Shown one piece after another: positions 33,607-43,363 of a stretch of 64,000 nucleotides of DNA; position 1 is the first letter of the stretch; every line of letters begins with the position of its first letter. Origin of the DNA: Priestia megaterium (GTDB taxonomy: Bacteria > Bacillota > Bacilli > Bacillales > Bacillaceae_H); NCBI RefSeq assembly GCF_009497655.1, contig NZ_CP023317.1, forward strand, positions 711,501-775,500. The letters run 5' to 3'. The notes beneath the pieces are model-generated. The model worked only from the letters and a program-made list of their open reading frames with translations. It was not told the origin of the DNA and did no database searches. The translations under genes and the position numbers were made by a program.

Positions 33607-34931
33607 CAAAAGGTATTAAAATTGTAACGATTGGCGGAGGTTCAAGCTATACGCCTGAACTAATAGAAGGGTTTATTAAACGATATGATGAACTTCCAGT
33701 TCGAGAACTGTGGCTAGTAGACGTGGAAGAAGGAAAAGAAAAATTAGAGATTGTTGGAAATTTAGCGAAGAGAATGGTGAAAAAATCAGGTTTGCCAATC
33801 GAGGTTCATTTAACGTTAAATCGAAGAGAAGCACTAAAAGATGCGGATTTCGTAACAACTCAATTTCGCGTTGGCTTGTTAGATGCACGAGCGAAAGATG
33901 AAAGAATCCCGCTTAAATACGGGGTGCTCGGTCAAGAAACAAACGGACCGGGAGGATTATTTAAAGGACTTCGCACCATTCCCGTTATTTTAGATATCTG
34001 CCGTGACATTGAAGAGTTATGTCCAGAAGCTTGGCTGATTAACTTCACAAATCCTGCTGGCATGGTAACAGAAGCTGTGCTTCGCTATAGTAACATTAAA
34101 AAGATTGTAGGACTTTGTAATGTGCCAATCGGAATGGAAATGGGGATTGCTAAGCTGCTTGATGTAGACCACTCTCGCATTCGAATTGATTTTGCTGGTT
34201 TAAATCACATGGTCTACGGATTAGATGTATATGTAGATGGTGTAAGTGTCAAAGATCAAGTTATTGATTTATTGAGTGATCCAACTAACAGCAGCTTTGT
34301 GAAAAATGTAGCAGGACTTGGATGGGAGCCAGAATTCACAAAAGCGCTAAATGCGTTAACGTGTCCATATCACATGTACTATTATAAAACGCGTGAAATG
34401 GTAGAAAAAGAGCTTGTTAATTATGAAAAAGGTGAAACCAGAGCAGAAGTCGTGAAACAGTTGGAAAAAGAGCTGTTTGAACTGTACAAAGATCCTAACC
34501 TAGACATTAAACCGCCTCAATTGGAACAGCGCGGAGGTGCTTATTATAGTGATGCAGCGGTTCGATTGATTACATCCATTTATACGGATAAAGGCGATAT
34601 TCAACCTGTAAACACAGTGAACAATGGCGCTATTGCAAGCATTCCAGCTGATTCTGCTGTAGAAGTAAGCTGTATCATTACAAAAGATGGTCCAAAGCCA
34701 ATTTCAGTCGGCGATCTTCCCGTACCTGTCCGCGGTCTTGTTCAAACCATTAAGTCATTTGAGCGGATTGCAGCTGAAGCAGCAGTGACAGGAGATTATG
34801 ACAAAGCTATTTTAGCATTAACCATTAATCCTCTTGTTGCTTCTGATAAACTAGCTAAACAAATCGTCGATGAGATGTTAGAAGCTCATAAAGATTACTT
34901 GCCTCAATTTTTTAAAACGGTTCAAGCTTAA
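33603..34931 (+). CDS. licH: 6-phospho-beta-glucosidase (GH4)
   Basis: 442 aa, same length as B. subtilis LicH. It is an NAD- and metal-dependent GH4 enzyme: N-terminal [18 protein letters not shown] (about 7-24), NFTNPAGM (about 145), CNVPIGM (about 168), GLNHMVYG (about 196). It hydrolyses phosphorylated beta-glucosides imported by LicBCA. The ATG overlaps the licA stop, showing tight coupling. Confidence 0.93.
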   Translation: MTKGIKIVTIGGGSSYTPELIEGFIKRYDELPVRELWLVDVEEGKEKLEIVGNLAKRMVKKSGLPIEVHLTLNRREALKDADFVTTQFRVGLLDARAKDERIPLKYGVLGQETNGPGGLFKGLRTIPVILDICRDIEELCPEAWLINFTNPAGMVTEAVLRYSNIKKIVGLCNVPIGMEMGIAKLLDVDHSRIRIDFAGLNHMVYGLDVYVDGVSVKDQVIDLLSDPTNSSFVKNVAGLGWEPEFTKALNALTCPYHMYYYKTREMVEKELVNYEKGETRAEVVKQLEKELFELYKDPNLDIKPPQLEQRGGAYYSDAAVRLITSIYTDKGDIQPVNTVNNGAIASIPADSAVEVSCIITKDGPKPISVGDLPVPVRGLVQTIKSFERIAAEAAVTGDYDKAILALTINPLVASDKLAKQIVDEMLEAHKDYLPQFFKTVQA

Positions 34932-34935
34932 AGTC

Positions 34936-34974
34936 AAGCTGTTCGAATACAGTACGTATTCGAACAGCTTTTTT
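34936..34974 (+). terminator. Terminator of the lic operon
   Basis: AAGCTGTTCGAATAC/GTATTCGAACAGCTT, a 15-bp stem, then T6. Confidence 0.92.
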
Positions 34975-35045
34975 GTATAAAAGATATCTATTGTTTTTAC
35001 TCTTTTCCATTTATACTAAGACACAAGACTCAGGGGGGATACAGC

Positions 35046-36395
35046 GTGAATAGGAAGAGAGAAGAACTAAATAGTATTGATGAAATAGCGGATGGAGAAT
35101 TAAAAACTATTTTTGATATTTCTCATGATGCTATTTATATGTCTGATGGAGAAGGAAGAACATTAAAGGTAAGTTCGGGGTGTGAAAGGATATGGGGATA
35201 CAAGGAAACAGAGTTGCTTGGAAAAACGGTTTATGAGTTAGAAAAAGAGGGGGCATACAGTCCATCGATTACGAGGCTTGTGTTAGAAAAGAAAGAAAAA
35301 GTATCAATGATTCAAGTTACAAAGTTGGGAAGGCGATTAAAAGTAATAGGTGCACCAATAAAAAATACGAAGGGGGACATTATTCGAGTCGTTAATATTT
35401 CAAAAGATATTACGGAACAGAACCAGTCTTTACAAAACGAAAAAAAAATTGCTCCATTTGAACATCTTCCTCAGGGTCAGATGGAAAGGTTGAATAACAA
35501 AAAGGTAAAGCAGATGTACATTTTGAGCGAAAACGAAGAAATGAAAACAGCGGTTTCTAGAGCTGAGAGAGCAGCTTTAGTAGAATCTAGTGTGTTAATC
35601 CATGGAGAAAGTGGAGTTGGTAAAGAAACCATGGCATATTTCATTCACGAGCGTAGTCCACGGAACAAAGGGCCGTTTGTAACAGTTCGTTGTGGTGCAA
35701 TTTTATTATCTAATATAGAAAAGGAGATTTTTGGGCAAGGGGAGGGAATAGGAGCAATTGAAAAAGCCGGCGGCGGTACGGTTTTTTTAGATGAAATTGA
35801 TTTATTGCCTTTGCCACTACAGCTGAAGTTATCTTACCTCGTAGAACAGCAATTAACATCCTCATATACTAGTGCTCGGTTTATTACGGGGACTTCAACT
35901 AATTTAACGGAAAGTATAAAAATAGGGAAATTTAGAAAAGAGCTGTATTATCAGCTAAGTATTATCCCTATTCAAATACCTCCGCTTCGAAACAGAAAAG
36001 AAGATATTATTCCATTGACGTTACATTTTTTAGAGAAAATTAATTTCTTGTATGAAAGTAAGAAAAAGCTACATCCTAGGCTGTTGAAAAAACTACAAAA
36101 CTACTACAGCTGGCCAGGAAATGTTCGAGAGCTTAAAGCGTTAGTAGAGCGATTATTTGTATTAACAGAAGGAGAGTGGATTCAAGAAGAACAGTTAATG
36201 AGTGACATACTAGTAAGTGCAAAAAATGAAAAGAAAATTGAAATTCATGAGCTAATGCCTTTAAAAGCCGCGGTTCATTTAGTAGAACAAGAATTGCTGA
36301 GAAAGGCTAAGAAGAAATATAAATCCACTACACAAATAGCAAGAGCGCTGGGCGTTAATCAGTCTACAATTAGTAGGAAGCTAAGCCGCTTTTAA
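35046..36395 (+). CDS. PAS + AAA+ enhancer-binding-type regulator lacking the GAFTGA loop
   Basis: 449 aa from GTG 35046 (site AGGGGGG). Residues about 15-125 are a PAS domain. Residues about 160-375 are a sigma-54-interaction-type AAA+ domain with Walker A GESGVGKE, Walker B GGTVFLDEID and the FRKELYYQLS arginine-finger region. YSWPGNVRELKALVERL (about 358) follows, and a Fis-type HTH (TTQIARALGVNQSTISRKL) ends the protein. Between EIFGQ and GGGTVF only about 12 residues are left and the GAFTGA sigma-54 contact loop is absent. It probably acts on sigma-A promoters, like TyrR, or as a repressor. The neighbouring transporter and amidase are the likely targets. Confidence 0.82.
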   Translation: MNRKREELNSIDEIADGELKTIFDISHDAIYMSDGEGRTLKVSSGCERIWGYKETELLGKTVYELEKEGAYSPSITRLVLEKKEKVSMIQVTKLGRRLKVIGAPIKNTKGDIIRVVNISKDITEQNQSLQNEKKIAPFEHLPQGQMERLNNKKVKQMYILSENEEMKTAVSRAERAALVESSVLIHGESGVGKETMAYFIHERSPRNKGPFVTVRCGAILLSNIEKEIFGQGEGIGAIEKAGGGTVFLDEIDLLPLPLQLKLSYLVEQQLTSSYTSARFITGTSTNLTESIKIGKFRKELYYQLSIIPIQIPPLRNRKEDIIPLTLHFLEKINFLYESKKKLHPRLLKKLQNYYSWPGNVRELKALVERLFVLTEGEWIQEEQLMSDILVSAKNEKKIEIHELMPLKAAVHLVEQELLRKAKKKYKSTTQIARALGVNQSTISRKLSRF

Positions 36396-36410
36396 TCGAA
36401 ATAAAATGCC

Positions 36411-36426
36411 TATGCAAAAGTGCATA
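36411..36426. promoter_or_regulatory. Inverted repeat TATGCA-N4-TGCATA, possible operator
   Basis: TATGCA AAAG TGCATA lies 16 bases after the regulator stop and 190 bases before the transporter. The same TATGC/GCATA half-sites recur in the hairpin at 36490. It may be an operator; no experiment is implied. Confidence 0.35.
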
Positions 36427-36489
36427 AATTATAAAAGGAGGGAGATAAACTCTGTAACTATCAAATTTTTATAAGAAATACGTTCACAA

Positions 36490-36523
36490 AAACTTATGCA
36501 TAGACGCATAAGTTTCTTTTTTT
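36490..36523 (+). terminator. Terminator after the AAA+ regulator
   Basis: AAACTTATGC/GCATAAGTTT, loop ATAGAC, then a T-rich run. Confidence 0.8.
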
Positions 36524-36612
36524 ATGAGATTGAATTTTCAGAAAATAATTGATATTAATAATAAAGTAGAGCAGTTTTATAGGCAGCATATTTTTCGTAG
36601 GGAGTGAGGAAA

Positions 36613-37935
36613 ATGAGAGGAAAGTACAGATATTTTATTATGGGTATGATCGTATTTATGACCGTAGTGAATTATATCGACCGAGGTGCTATATCGTATG
36701 CACAAGAAGCAATTATAAGCGAGTTTAACCTAAATCCTAAAACATGGGGAGGGATATTAGGCTATTTCGGATATGGTTATATGTTTGGTGCATTATTTGG
36801 CGGAGCGTTAGCTGATAAGAAAGGACCTAAATTTGTATGGATTGTAGCAGGTATGGCTTGGTCCGTATTTGAAATAGGAACGGCTTTTGCTGGTGAAATA
36901 GGGATGGCCTTGTTTGGTGGGTCTGCTATTGCTGGATTTGCTGTTTTCCGGGTTTTATTTGGATTAGCGGAAGGGCCTACTTTTTCAACCATTAATCGTA
37001 CAATGGCTAACTGGGCAGCTCCGAAAGAACGAGGATTTGCTGCTTCTATCGGATTACTTGGTACGCCGCTTGGTGCACTGTTAACTGCTCCAATTGCAGT
37101 AGCCCTGCTGTCTTTTACAGATTGGAAAACGATGTTTATTATCCTTGGGTGTATTGGTCTTGTATGGATTACGATTTGGATTAAAGTATTTACTAATCAG
37201 CCGGAAGAAAATAAAAGAGTTTCTCAAGAAGAATTAGCCGAAATACGATCCAATCAAGGTTTGCTAAAGTTTGAGAAAGAAAGTGGACAGAATGAAGAAA
37301 CTGTTCCTTGGTATCACTTCTTTAAAAATCCTACGTTAGTCATGAACGCTATCGGTTACTTTGCTTTTCAATATGTGAATTTTTTAATTTTGACTTGGAC
37401 TCCTAAGTATTTGCAAGATACATTTGATTTTCAATTAGGGTCACTATGGTATTTAGGTATGATTCCATGGACAGGAGCTTGCATCACCGTGCTGTTAGGA
37501 GGGAAAATATCTGATTACTTACGAGAAAAAACAGGAAGCCTGCGCATAGCAAGGTCTGGATTAGCCGTTGTCTCTCTATTTTTTACAGCTCTCTGTTTTA
37601 TTTTCATGCCTACGGTTAACAGCGTAGCAGCAGTACTGACGCTAATGACAATTGGAAATGCATTTAATTTCTTGCCCAACTCTGTGTATTGGACAGTAAT
37701 TATTGATACAGAGCCGTCAAAAGCAGGAACGTTTGGTGGTGTTACGCACTTTTTTACAAATATCGCCACGATTGTAGCACCGACATTAACAGGTGCGTTA
37801 GTAGCTGCTAGTGGATACGGAGCGATGTTTACTGCAGCTGCCGTAGCCGCTGTTGTTGGAATGATAGCCATGATTTTTGTGAAGCCAGGAAAGCGTATTA
37901 TTAAGCCTATCATTCCTGTTAAACAAAGTAGCTAA
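36613..37935 (+). CDS. MFS transporter, anion:cation symporter (ACS) type
   Basis: 440 aa from ATG 36613, eight bases after GGGAG; the GTG at 36604 overlaps the purine stretch. Twelve membrane helices. N-terminal VVNYIDRGAISYAQ and the GPKFVW loop, plus RVLFGLAEGPTFSTINRTMANW (split: FGLAEGPTFS about 110), place it with the hexuronate/galactarate/glucarate-type ACS family. It lies 35 bases before an amidase gene, so the pair may import and hydrolyse an acidic amide. Confidence 0.82.
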   Translation: MRGKYRYFIMGMIVFMTVVNYIDRGAISYAQEAIISEFNLNPKTWGGILGYFGYGYMFGALFGGALADKKGPKFVWIVAGMAWSVFEIGTAFAGEIGMALFGGSAIAGFAVFRVLFGLAEGPTFSTINRTMANWAAPKERGFAASIGLLGTPLGALLTAPIAVALLSFTDWKTMFIILGCIGLVWITIWIKVFTNQPEENKRVSQEELAEIRSNQGLLKFEKESGQNEETVPWYHFFKNPTLVMNAIGYFAFQYVNFLILTWTPKYLQDTFDFQLGSLWYLGMIPWTGACITVLLGGKISDYLREKTGSLRIARSGLAVVSLFFTALCFIFMPTVNSVAAVLTLMTIGNAFNFLPNSVYWTVIIDTEPSKAGTFGGVTHFFTNIATIVAPTLTGALVAASGYGAMFTAAAVAAVVGMIAMIFVKPGKRIIKPIIPVKQSS

Positions 37936-37970
37936 CCTTATATCATAGTAAAAAGAGGAGGCATATACTT

Positions 37971-39401
37971 ATGCATTCAGATTCTATTTTAAACATGGAT
38001 ATAACAACGTTATCCTTAAAAATAAAAAATAAAGAGATCTCTCCGGTAGAGATTACAGAGTGCTTACTAGATCGTATTAAAGATATTAATCCTGCTTTAA
38101 ATGCTTTTATAACGATAAACGAAGAGGCAGTAAAGCAGGCGAAAATAGCAGAAAAAGAAATTATGAATAACGAGTATAAAGGAGCGCTTCATGGTATTCC
38201 AATTGGCGTTAAAGATCTTGTATACACAAGAAATATGAAAACGACGATGGGTTCTAAAATTTATCAACATTTTACGCCGGATTATGACGCAACCGTGGTA
38301 GAGAAGCTTCATCATGCAGGAGCGATTACGATTGGAAAACTTAATACACACGAATTTGCGTATGGGCCAAGCGGAGATGTTTCATATTATGGAGCCGTAA
38401 AAAATCCGCACGATACGAAGAGGATTTCAGGAGGTTCGAGCAGTGGTTCTGGGGCAGCTGTTTCAGCTGGATTATGTTATGGAGCGATTGGTACAGATAC
38501 AGGAGGATCTATTCGTATACCTTCATCTGCATGTGGCATCGTAGGGATGAAGCCAACGTTTGGTCGAGTAAGTAAGCATGGTGTTTTTCCACTTGGCGAA
38601 ACGTTGGATCATGTAGGACCGATGACGCGAACCGTTTCAGATAATGCTTTATTTTTAGAAACAATTGCCGGCTATGATACAAAAGATCTTTATTCAGTAA
38701 ATAAGCCGACCGAACATTTTAGTAGATTCATTGGTTCTTCTATTTTAAAAAAAACGATTGGCATACCTTCTAATTTTTACTTCGATGCTTTAGATTCAGA
38801 AGTTGGGAATGCTTTAAAAGAGGCAGTGAAGTGTTTGGAAGAGCTAGGTGCAAGTGTAAAGTCTATTGAGCTTCCTATGCTGTCACAAGCATCTTGGGCA
38901 CAGTCGAAAACGATTCAAAGTGAAGCCTATATGGTTCATGAGAAGCGAATGAAAGCGTATAGACAAGACTATCAGCTTCCCGTTCTTGAGAGGCTGGAAG
39001 AAAGCCAAAAAGTAACGGGATATGAGTATGCAAAAGCGCAGCAAATTCGCTTACAAGCTCAGAAAGAATTTCAGGACGTATTTGAAAGTGTAGATGTGTT
39101 AATTGCTCCGACGCTACCGATTCTACCTCCTTATATGGGAGAAGAAAAAGTAAGAGTTGATAATCAGATGAAGTTAGTTCGTTCGGAGCTCCTTCGCTTA
39201 ACAGAACCATCTAACTTACTTGGTTTGCCTACGCTGTCGCTACCATGTGGTTATTCTCGTGATGGGCTTCCAATCGGAATGCAGCTCATAGGACCACATT
39301 TTGCTGAAGCTGCTCTCTATCAAATCGGATACGCGTTTGAACAACATCGCCATATCCCTACACTAAAATGGAATATTCAAACACAGCCAACGTTAAGCTA
39401 A
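37971..39401 (+). CDS. Amidase-signature hydrolase
   Basis: 476 aa. The amidase-signature catalytic Lys is in IGVKDLVYTRNM (about 82), and the Ser-cisSer-Lys partners are in SGGSSSGSGAAV (about 150) and GTDTGGSIRIPSSACG (about 172, nucleophile Ser). It resembles GatA but no gatB or gatC is nearby, so it is a free-standing catabolic amidase. Site GAGGAGG. It is probably cotranscribed with the MFS gene. The substrate is unknown. Confidence 0.85.
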   Translation: MHSDSILNMDITTLSLKIKNKEISPVEITECLLDRIKDINPALNAFITINEEAVKQAKIAEKEIMNNEYKGALHGIPIGVKDLVYTRNMKTTMGSKIYQHFTPDYDATVVEKLHHAGAITIGKLNTHEFAYGPSGDVSYYGAVKNPHDTKRISGGSSSGSGAAVSAGLCYGAIGTDTGGSIRIPSSACGIVGMKPTFGRVSKHGVFPLGETLDHVGPMTRTVSDNALFLETIAGYDTKDLYSVNKPTEHFSRFIGSSILKKTIGIPSNFYFDALDSEVGNALKEAVKCLEELGASVKSIELPMLSQASWAQSKTIQSEAYMVHEKRMKAYRQDYQLPVLERLEESQKVTGYEYAKAQQIRLQAQKEFQDVFESVDVLIAPTLPILPPYMGEEKVRVDNQMKLVRSELLRLTEPSNLLGLPTLSLPCGYSRDGLPIGMQLIGPHFAEAALYQIGYAFEQHRHIPTLKWNIQTQPTLS

Positions 39402-39403
39402 AG

Positions 39404-39430
39404 AAAAAGGTTCATTTTTGAACCTTTTTT
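39404..39430 (+). terminator. Rho-independent terminator after the amidase
   Basis: AAAAAGGTTC/GAACCTTTTT, loop ATTTTT. Confidence 0.85.
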
Positions 39431-39507
39431 CTGTTTGTTCAGCTAGATTTCTAGCAGCATCAGTGTAACAATATAAAATAGAAACAGACAGCAAAGGGTG
39501 GCTAGAA

Positions 39508-41259
39508 ATGATTCATTTATTAATTATGATGGTAGAACGAGTTGGAGTTATTGTCATTATAGGTTTTTTGCTAGCACATACAAAAGTTTTTCGGCAATTT
39601 CTCCGTAAGCAGCAAGGTTATAAAGGAAAAGCTGTACTTATTTTTATTTTTTCTCTTTTTAGCATTATTAGTAACTACACGGGAATTGAAATTCAAGGAA
39701 CGATTATTCGAAATGAAGATTTATTATTAAAAGTAGATCCATCAAGCTCCATTGCAAATACGCGGATTATGGGTGTGGAAATGGGCGGTCTGCTTGGCGG
39801 TCCTTTTGTTGGTTTAGGAGTAGGACTACTTGCCGGCGTTCATCGCTTTATGTTAGGTGGGAGTACGGCGTTTAGCTGCGCTGTTTCATCCGTTTTGGCA
39901 GGAGTGTTAACTGGATATATCGGTTATGCCTACCGGAAAAAACATCGAACGATTACACCGCGCTTTGCTGCACTTGTAGGCATAGCGATGGAAACGCTTC
40001 AGATGCTGATTATTTTATTATTTGCTAAACCGTTTGATTCGGCATGGACGCTAGTGAGTATTATTGCTATTCCAATGATTATTGTAAATGGTACGGGAAG
40101 CTATATTTTCTTATCTATTATTCAGTCCATTTTACGGCAAGAAGAACAAATGAGAGCGCTTCAGACACACAAAGTATTATTAATCGCGGATCAAACTCTT
40201 CCGCATTTTCGGCAGGGTCTCACTAGTGAATCATGTGAAAATGTTGCAAATATTATTCATCGCTTCACAGGTACGGACGCTGTTTCGTTAACGGATACGC
40301 ACAAAATTTTAGCTCATGTGGGAGAAGGAATTGATCACCATGTTCCTTCGCACAGTTTAATTACCGGGCTGTCTCAAGAAGTGCTGAAGACGGGAAAAAT
40401 TATGAAAGCAAAATCGAGAGAACAAATTGATTGTCAGCATAAAGACTGCCCGCTTCATGCCGCAATTGTAATGCCGCTTACTTCTCACGGTACTACCATT
40501 GGAACACTAAAAATGTACTTTAAAGATGCGAGCGGGTTAAGCCGGGTGGAGGAAGAGCTGGCAGAAGGATTGGCCAAACTTTTTTCAACTCAGCTAGAGC
40601 TCGGCGAAGCAGAGCTTCGAAGTAAATTGCTAAAAGATGCGGAGATTAAAGCTTTACAGGCACAGGTGAATCCTCACTTTTTATTTAATGCCATTAATAC
40701 GATATCGGCGCTTTGCAGACAGGACGTAGAAAAAGCTAGAAAACTGCTACTGCAACTAAGCGTTTATTTTCGTTCTAATTTGCAAGGTGCAAGGCAGCTG
40801 TTGATTCCGTTATCAAAAGAGCTTGACCATGTTCACGCGTACTTATCGCTTGAACAAGCCAGATTCCCTAATAAATACGAAATTGACATGTATATTGAAG
40901 AAGGACTAGATGATGTCTTGCTTCCGCCGTTTATTCTTCAAGTACTTGTGGAAAATGCCATTCGGCACGCGTTTCCGCGCAAACAAAAACACTGTCGCGT
41001 AGAAGTTTATATTGAGACAAAAGATAAATATGTATACGTAAAGGTAAAAGACAATGGACAAGGTATAGACACAAAACGATTGGAACTGCTTGGCAATGAG
41101 CCTGTTTTTTCAGAAAAAGGAACGGGGACGGCTCTCTACAATATTAAACAACGTTTACATGGATTGTTTGGAAAAGAAACGACACTGGAGTTTGACGTAA
41201 CAGAAGGAACAGCAGTTTCGTTTGTTATACCAATTGAATTAAAAAGCGAGGGTATGTAA
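39508..41259 (+). CDS. lytS: Sensor histidine kinase LytS
   Basis: 583 aa. Residues about 5-210 form the 5TM-5TMR_LYT membrane sensor (NTRIMGVEMGGLLGGPFVG about 87). A GAF domain (about 230-365), a His_kinase domain with VNPHFLFNAINTISAL (phospho-His about 390) and an HATPase_c domain (VENAIRHAF, DNGQGI, GTALYNI) follow. With LytT it forms the two-component pair that in B. subtilis senses pyruvate and drives pftAB (ysbAB). One base separates it from lytT. Confidence 0.92.
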   Translation: MIHLLIMMVERVGVIVIIGFLLAHTKVFRQFLRKQQGYKGKAVLIFIFSLFSIISNYTGIEIQGTIIRNEDLLLKVDPSSSIANTRIMGVEMGGLLGGPFVGLGVGLLAGVHRFMLGGSTAFSCAVSSVLAGVLTGYIGYAYRKKHRTITPRFAALVGIAMETLQMLIILLFAKPFDSAWTLVSIIAIPMIIVNGTGSYIFLSIIQSILRQEEQMRALQTHKVLLIADQTLPHFRQGLTSESCENVANIIHRFTGTDAVSLTDTHKILAHVGEGIDHHVPSHSLITGLSQEVLKTGKIMKAKSREQIDCQHKDCPLHAAIVMPLTSHGTTIGTLKMYFKDASGLSRVEEELAEGLAKLFSTQLELGEAELRSKLLKDAEIKALQAQVNPHFLFNAINTISALCRQDVEKARKLLLQLSVYFRSNLQGARQLLIPLSKELDHVHAYLSLEQARFPNKYEIDMYIEEGLDDVLLPPFILQVLVENAIRHAFPRKQKHCRVEVYIETKDKYVYVKVKDNGQGIDTKRLELLGNEPVFSEKGTGTALYNIKQRLHGLFGKETTLEFDVTEGTAVSFVIPIELKSEGM

Positions 41260-41260
41260 T

Positions 41261-42001
41261 ATGCTGCGAGTACTAATAGTAGACGATGAAATGTTAGCGC
41301 GAGATGAATTAAAATATTTACTCCACCGAACGAAAGAAGTAGACTTCATTGAAGAAGCTGAAAGTATCGAAGAGGCGTTGGATAAAATGATGGATGAAAA
41401 GCCGGATTTATTATTCTTAGATATACAATTGTCAGATGACAGCGGTTTTGATATTGCGAAAAGGCTTAAAAAAATGAAAAACCCGCCTGCTATTATATTT
41501 GCAACTGCGTACGATCAGTACGCTTTACAAGCCTTTGAAGTAGATGCAATTGACTATATTTTGAAGCCTTTTGATGAAGAAAGAGTGGTGCAGGCCATTC
41601 ATAAATATAAAAAAATGCGTGTTCCTCATCACGTTGTTAAAGAAGAAGAACCGATAGGAGAGTCTTCTTCTCAAACGGGAAAGTTAGCGATTTCTGTAGA
41701 CGATTCAATTGTGTTAGTAAATATAGAGGACATCTTGTTTGTAGGGCTAATAGAAGGAGAAGTCACCATTCAGACCATAACAGAATCCTATCATACTGCA
41801 GATACGCTGGCTATGCTAGAAAAAAAGCTCCCTTCTCAGTCGTTTGTTCGTGTGCACCGGGGTTATATCGTCAACGTACATCATATTTCCGAAGTACAGC
41901 CATGGTTTAATTCCACGTATAATTTAGTGATGAAAAACGATAAGCGAGTTCCTGTCAGCCGTACATATGCTAAAGAATTGAAGAAGCGTTTAGGAATTTA
42001 A
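41261..42001 (+). CDS. lytT: LytTR-family response regulator LytT
   Basis: 246 aa. Receiver domain with LIVDDEMLARDEL (about 5), phospho-acceptor Asp in LLFLDIQLSD (about 54), and KPF (about 104). The C-terminal LytTR DNA-binding domain has FVRVHRGYIVN (about 195) and RVPVSRTYAKELKKRL. It most likely activates lrgAB, 160 bases downstream. Confidence 0.92.
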   Translation: MLRVLIVDDEMLARDELKYLLHRTKEVDFIEEAESIEEALDKMMDEKPDLLFLDIQLSDDSGFDIAKRLKKMKNPPAIIFATAYDQYALQAFEVDAIDYILKPFDEERVVQAIHKYKKMRVPHHVVKEEEPIGESSSQTGKLAISVDDSIVLVNIEDILFVGLIEGEVTIQTITESYHTADTLAMLEKKLPSQSFVRVHRGYIVNVHHISEVQPWFNSTYNLVMKNDKRVPVSRTYAKELKKRLGI

Positions 42002-42004
42002 GTA

Positions 42005-42044
42005 AGAAACAGCTTGCTTATGCATGTTAGCAGGCTGTTTTTTG
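42005..42044 (+). terminator. Terminator after lytT
   Basis: AACAGC(T)TGCT pairs with AGCA(G)GCTGTT, then T6. Confidence 0.75.
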
Positions 42045-42096
42045 CATTTCAAGGCTCGATTTTTGTAAGTGAGCACAAATATTCGACTCTTTGATT

Positions 42097-42133
42097 TGAA
42101 AACGCTTTCTAACGTGTTTTCATTTTATATAAT
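42097..42133 (+). promoter_or_regulatory. lrgAB promoter with cre box
   Basis: TGAAAACGCTTTCT (42097) matches the cre consensus at 13 of 14 positions, just ahead of a TATAAT -10 (42128). CcpA control of this promoter agrees with what is known for B. subtilis pftAB. Confidence 0.6.
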
Positions 42134-42163
42134 GAAGTCAACAAACAGAGAGAGGTGAAAGAA

Positions 42164-42598
42164 ATGAGTGCTAAAAAAGTGTATGGCTTTTTAACACAAG
42201 CATTTATTTTTTCCGTAATTATGTTGATTTCAGATTTTATTGCAGAGCATTTGCCTTTTCCGATGCCAGCTTCAGTCATTGGACTTGTGCTGTTATTTCT
42301 TGCACTCTGCTTGAAGATTATTAAACTAGAGCAAGTTGAATCACTGGGAACGGCTTTAACTTCTTTGATCGGATTTTTATTTGTACCAGCAGGTATTTCT
42401 GTTATGAATTCATTAGGTGTTATGCAGCAGTACGGCATTCAAATTTGTTTAGTTATCATCGTGGCAACGATTATTTTGTTAGGCGTTACAGGCTTATTTT
42501 CACAGCTTATACTTGGCATGACAAAAGATAATAAAGCAAAAGAAGAAATAAAAGATGTAGATATGAGTGAAAAAACAAAAAAACAGGGCATTGCGTAA
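42164..42598 (+). CDS. lrgA: LrgA/CidA-family membrane protein (pyruvate transport subunit type)
   Basis: 144 aa from ATG 42164 (site AGAGGTGAAAG). Four membrane helices and the LrgA motif [16 protein letters not shown] (about 30). The family was described as holin-like; in B. subtilis the LytST-controlled pair PftA/PftB carries pyruvate. The lytST neighbourhood and the cre box favour the transport role. The C-terminal 20 residues are charged and cytosolic. Confidence 0.88.
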   Translation: MSAKKVYGFLTQAFIFSVIMLISDFIAEHLPFPMPASVIGLVLLFLALCLKIIKLEQVESLGTALTSLIGFLFVPAGISVMNSLGVMQQYGIQICLVIIVATIILLGVTGLFSQLILGMTKDNKAKEEIKDVDMSEKTKKQGIA

Positions 42599-42631
42599 TA
42601 TCAATTATAAAGAGACAAGGTGGTTGGAAAG

Positions 42632-43312
42632 ATGAATCCGTATTTTGGAATCGTGGTTTCTTTAGCTGCGTACGGTATTGGAACGTATTTATTTAAAAAG
42701 TCAAAAGGGTTTTTCTTATTTACTCCTTTATTTGTGGCAATGGTGCTCGGGATTGCTTTTTTGAAACTTGGTCACTTTTCTTATGAGGAGTACAGTAGCG
42801 GCGGAAAAATTATCAGCTTCTTTTTAGAACCGGCAACAATTGCTTTTGCCATCCCTTTATATAAGCAAGCCGATAAATTAAAAAAGTACTGGTGGCAAAT
42901 TCTTTCTTCTATTGCAGTAGGATCAGTTTGTTCAGTAGCCATTATTTTTGCGATTGCTAAAGGTATTCATATGGATGAAGTCGTGATGAAATCAATGCTC
43001 CCACAAGCAGCTACAACAGCAATTGCACTGCCATTGTCTCAAGATATTGGAGGGATTCCTGCTATTACTTCCTTTGCAGTTATTTTTAATGCAGTTATTG
43101 TATATGCACTGGGCGCATTATTTTTAAAAGTATTCAAAGTGAAAAATCCAATTTCAAAAGGATTAGCGCTGGGAACGTCCGGGCATGCGCTAGGAGTAGC
43201 CGTAGGGATTGAAATGGGAGAAGTAGAGGCAGCCATGGCAAGTATTGCAGTCGTTATTGTAGGTGTCGTCACAGTTGCCGTTATTCCACTTTTTGTTCAG
43301 CTAGTCATGTAA
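42632..43312 (+). CDS. lrgB: LrgB/CidB-family membrane protein
   Basis: 226 aa from ATG 42632 (site ACAAGGTGG). Six to seven membrane helices; LrgB motifs include [17 protein letters not shown] (about 66), [20 protein letters not shown] (split, about 120) and [19 protein letters not shown] (about 180). It is the partner of LrgA, 33 bases upstream. Confidence 0.9.
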   Translation: MNPYFGIVVSLAAYGIGTYLFKKSKGFFLFTPLFVAMVLGIAFLKLGHFSYEEYSSGGKIISFFLEPATIAFAIPLYKQADKLKKYWWQILSSIAVGSVCSVAIIFAIAKGIHMDEVVMKSMLPQAATTAIALPLSQDIGGIPAITSFAVIFNAVIVYALGALFLKVFKVKNPISKGLALGTSGHALGVAVGIEMGEVEAAMASIAVVIVGVVTVAVIPLFVQLVM

Positions 43313-43313
43313 T

Positions 43314-43358
43314 AAAAGCCTGAAGATGTCAGAAAACCTCTGACTTCTTCAGGCTTTT
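43314..43358. terminator. Terminator between lrgB and a convergent gene
   Basis: AAAAGCCTGAAGA with GTCAGA inside pairs with TCTGAC and TTCTTCAGGCTTTT; T-rich on both sides. Confidence 0.88.
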
Positions 43359-43363
43359 ATTTG

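Noticed and set aside
35046-36613. Sigma-54 (-24/-12) promoter before the MFS gene
   Set aside because: No TGGCAC-N5-TTGCA match found between 36396 and 36612, in agreement with the missing GAFTGA loop.
39508-43312. Holin/antiholin (cell death) role for lrgAB
   Set aside because: Kept only as the family name; lytST linkage, cre box and the known B. subtilis pyruvate transporter PftAB favour metabolite transport.
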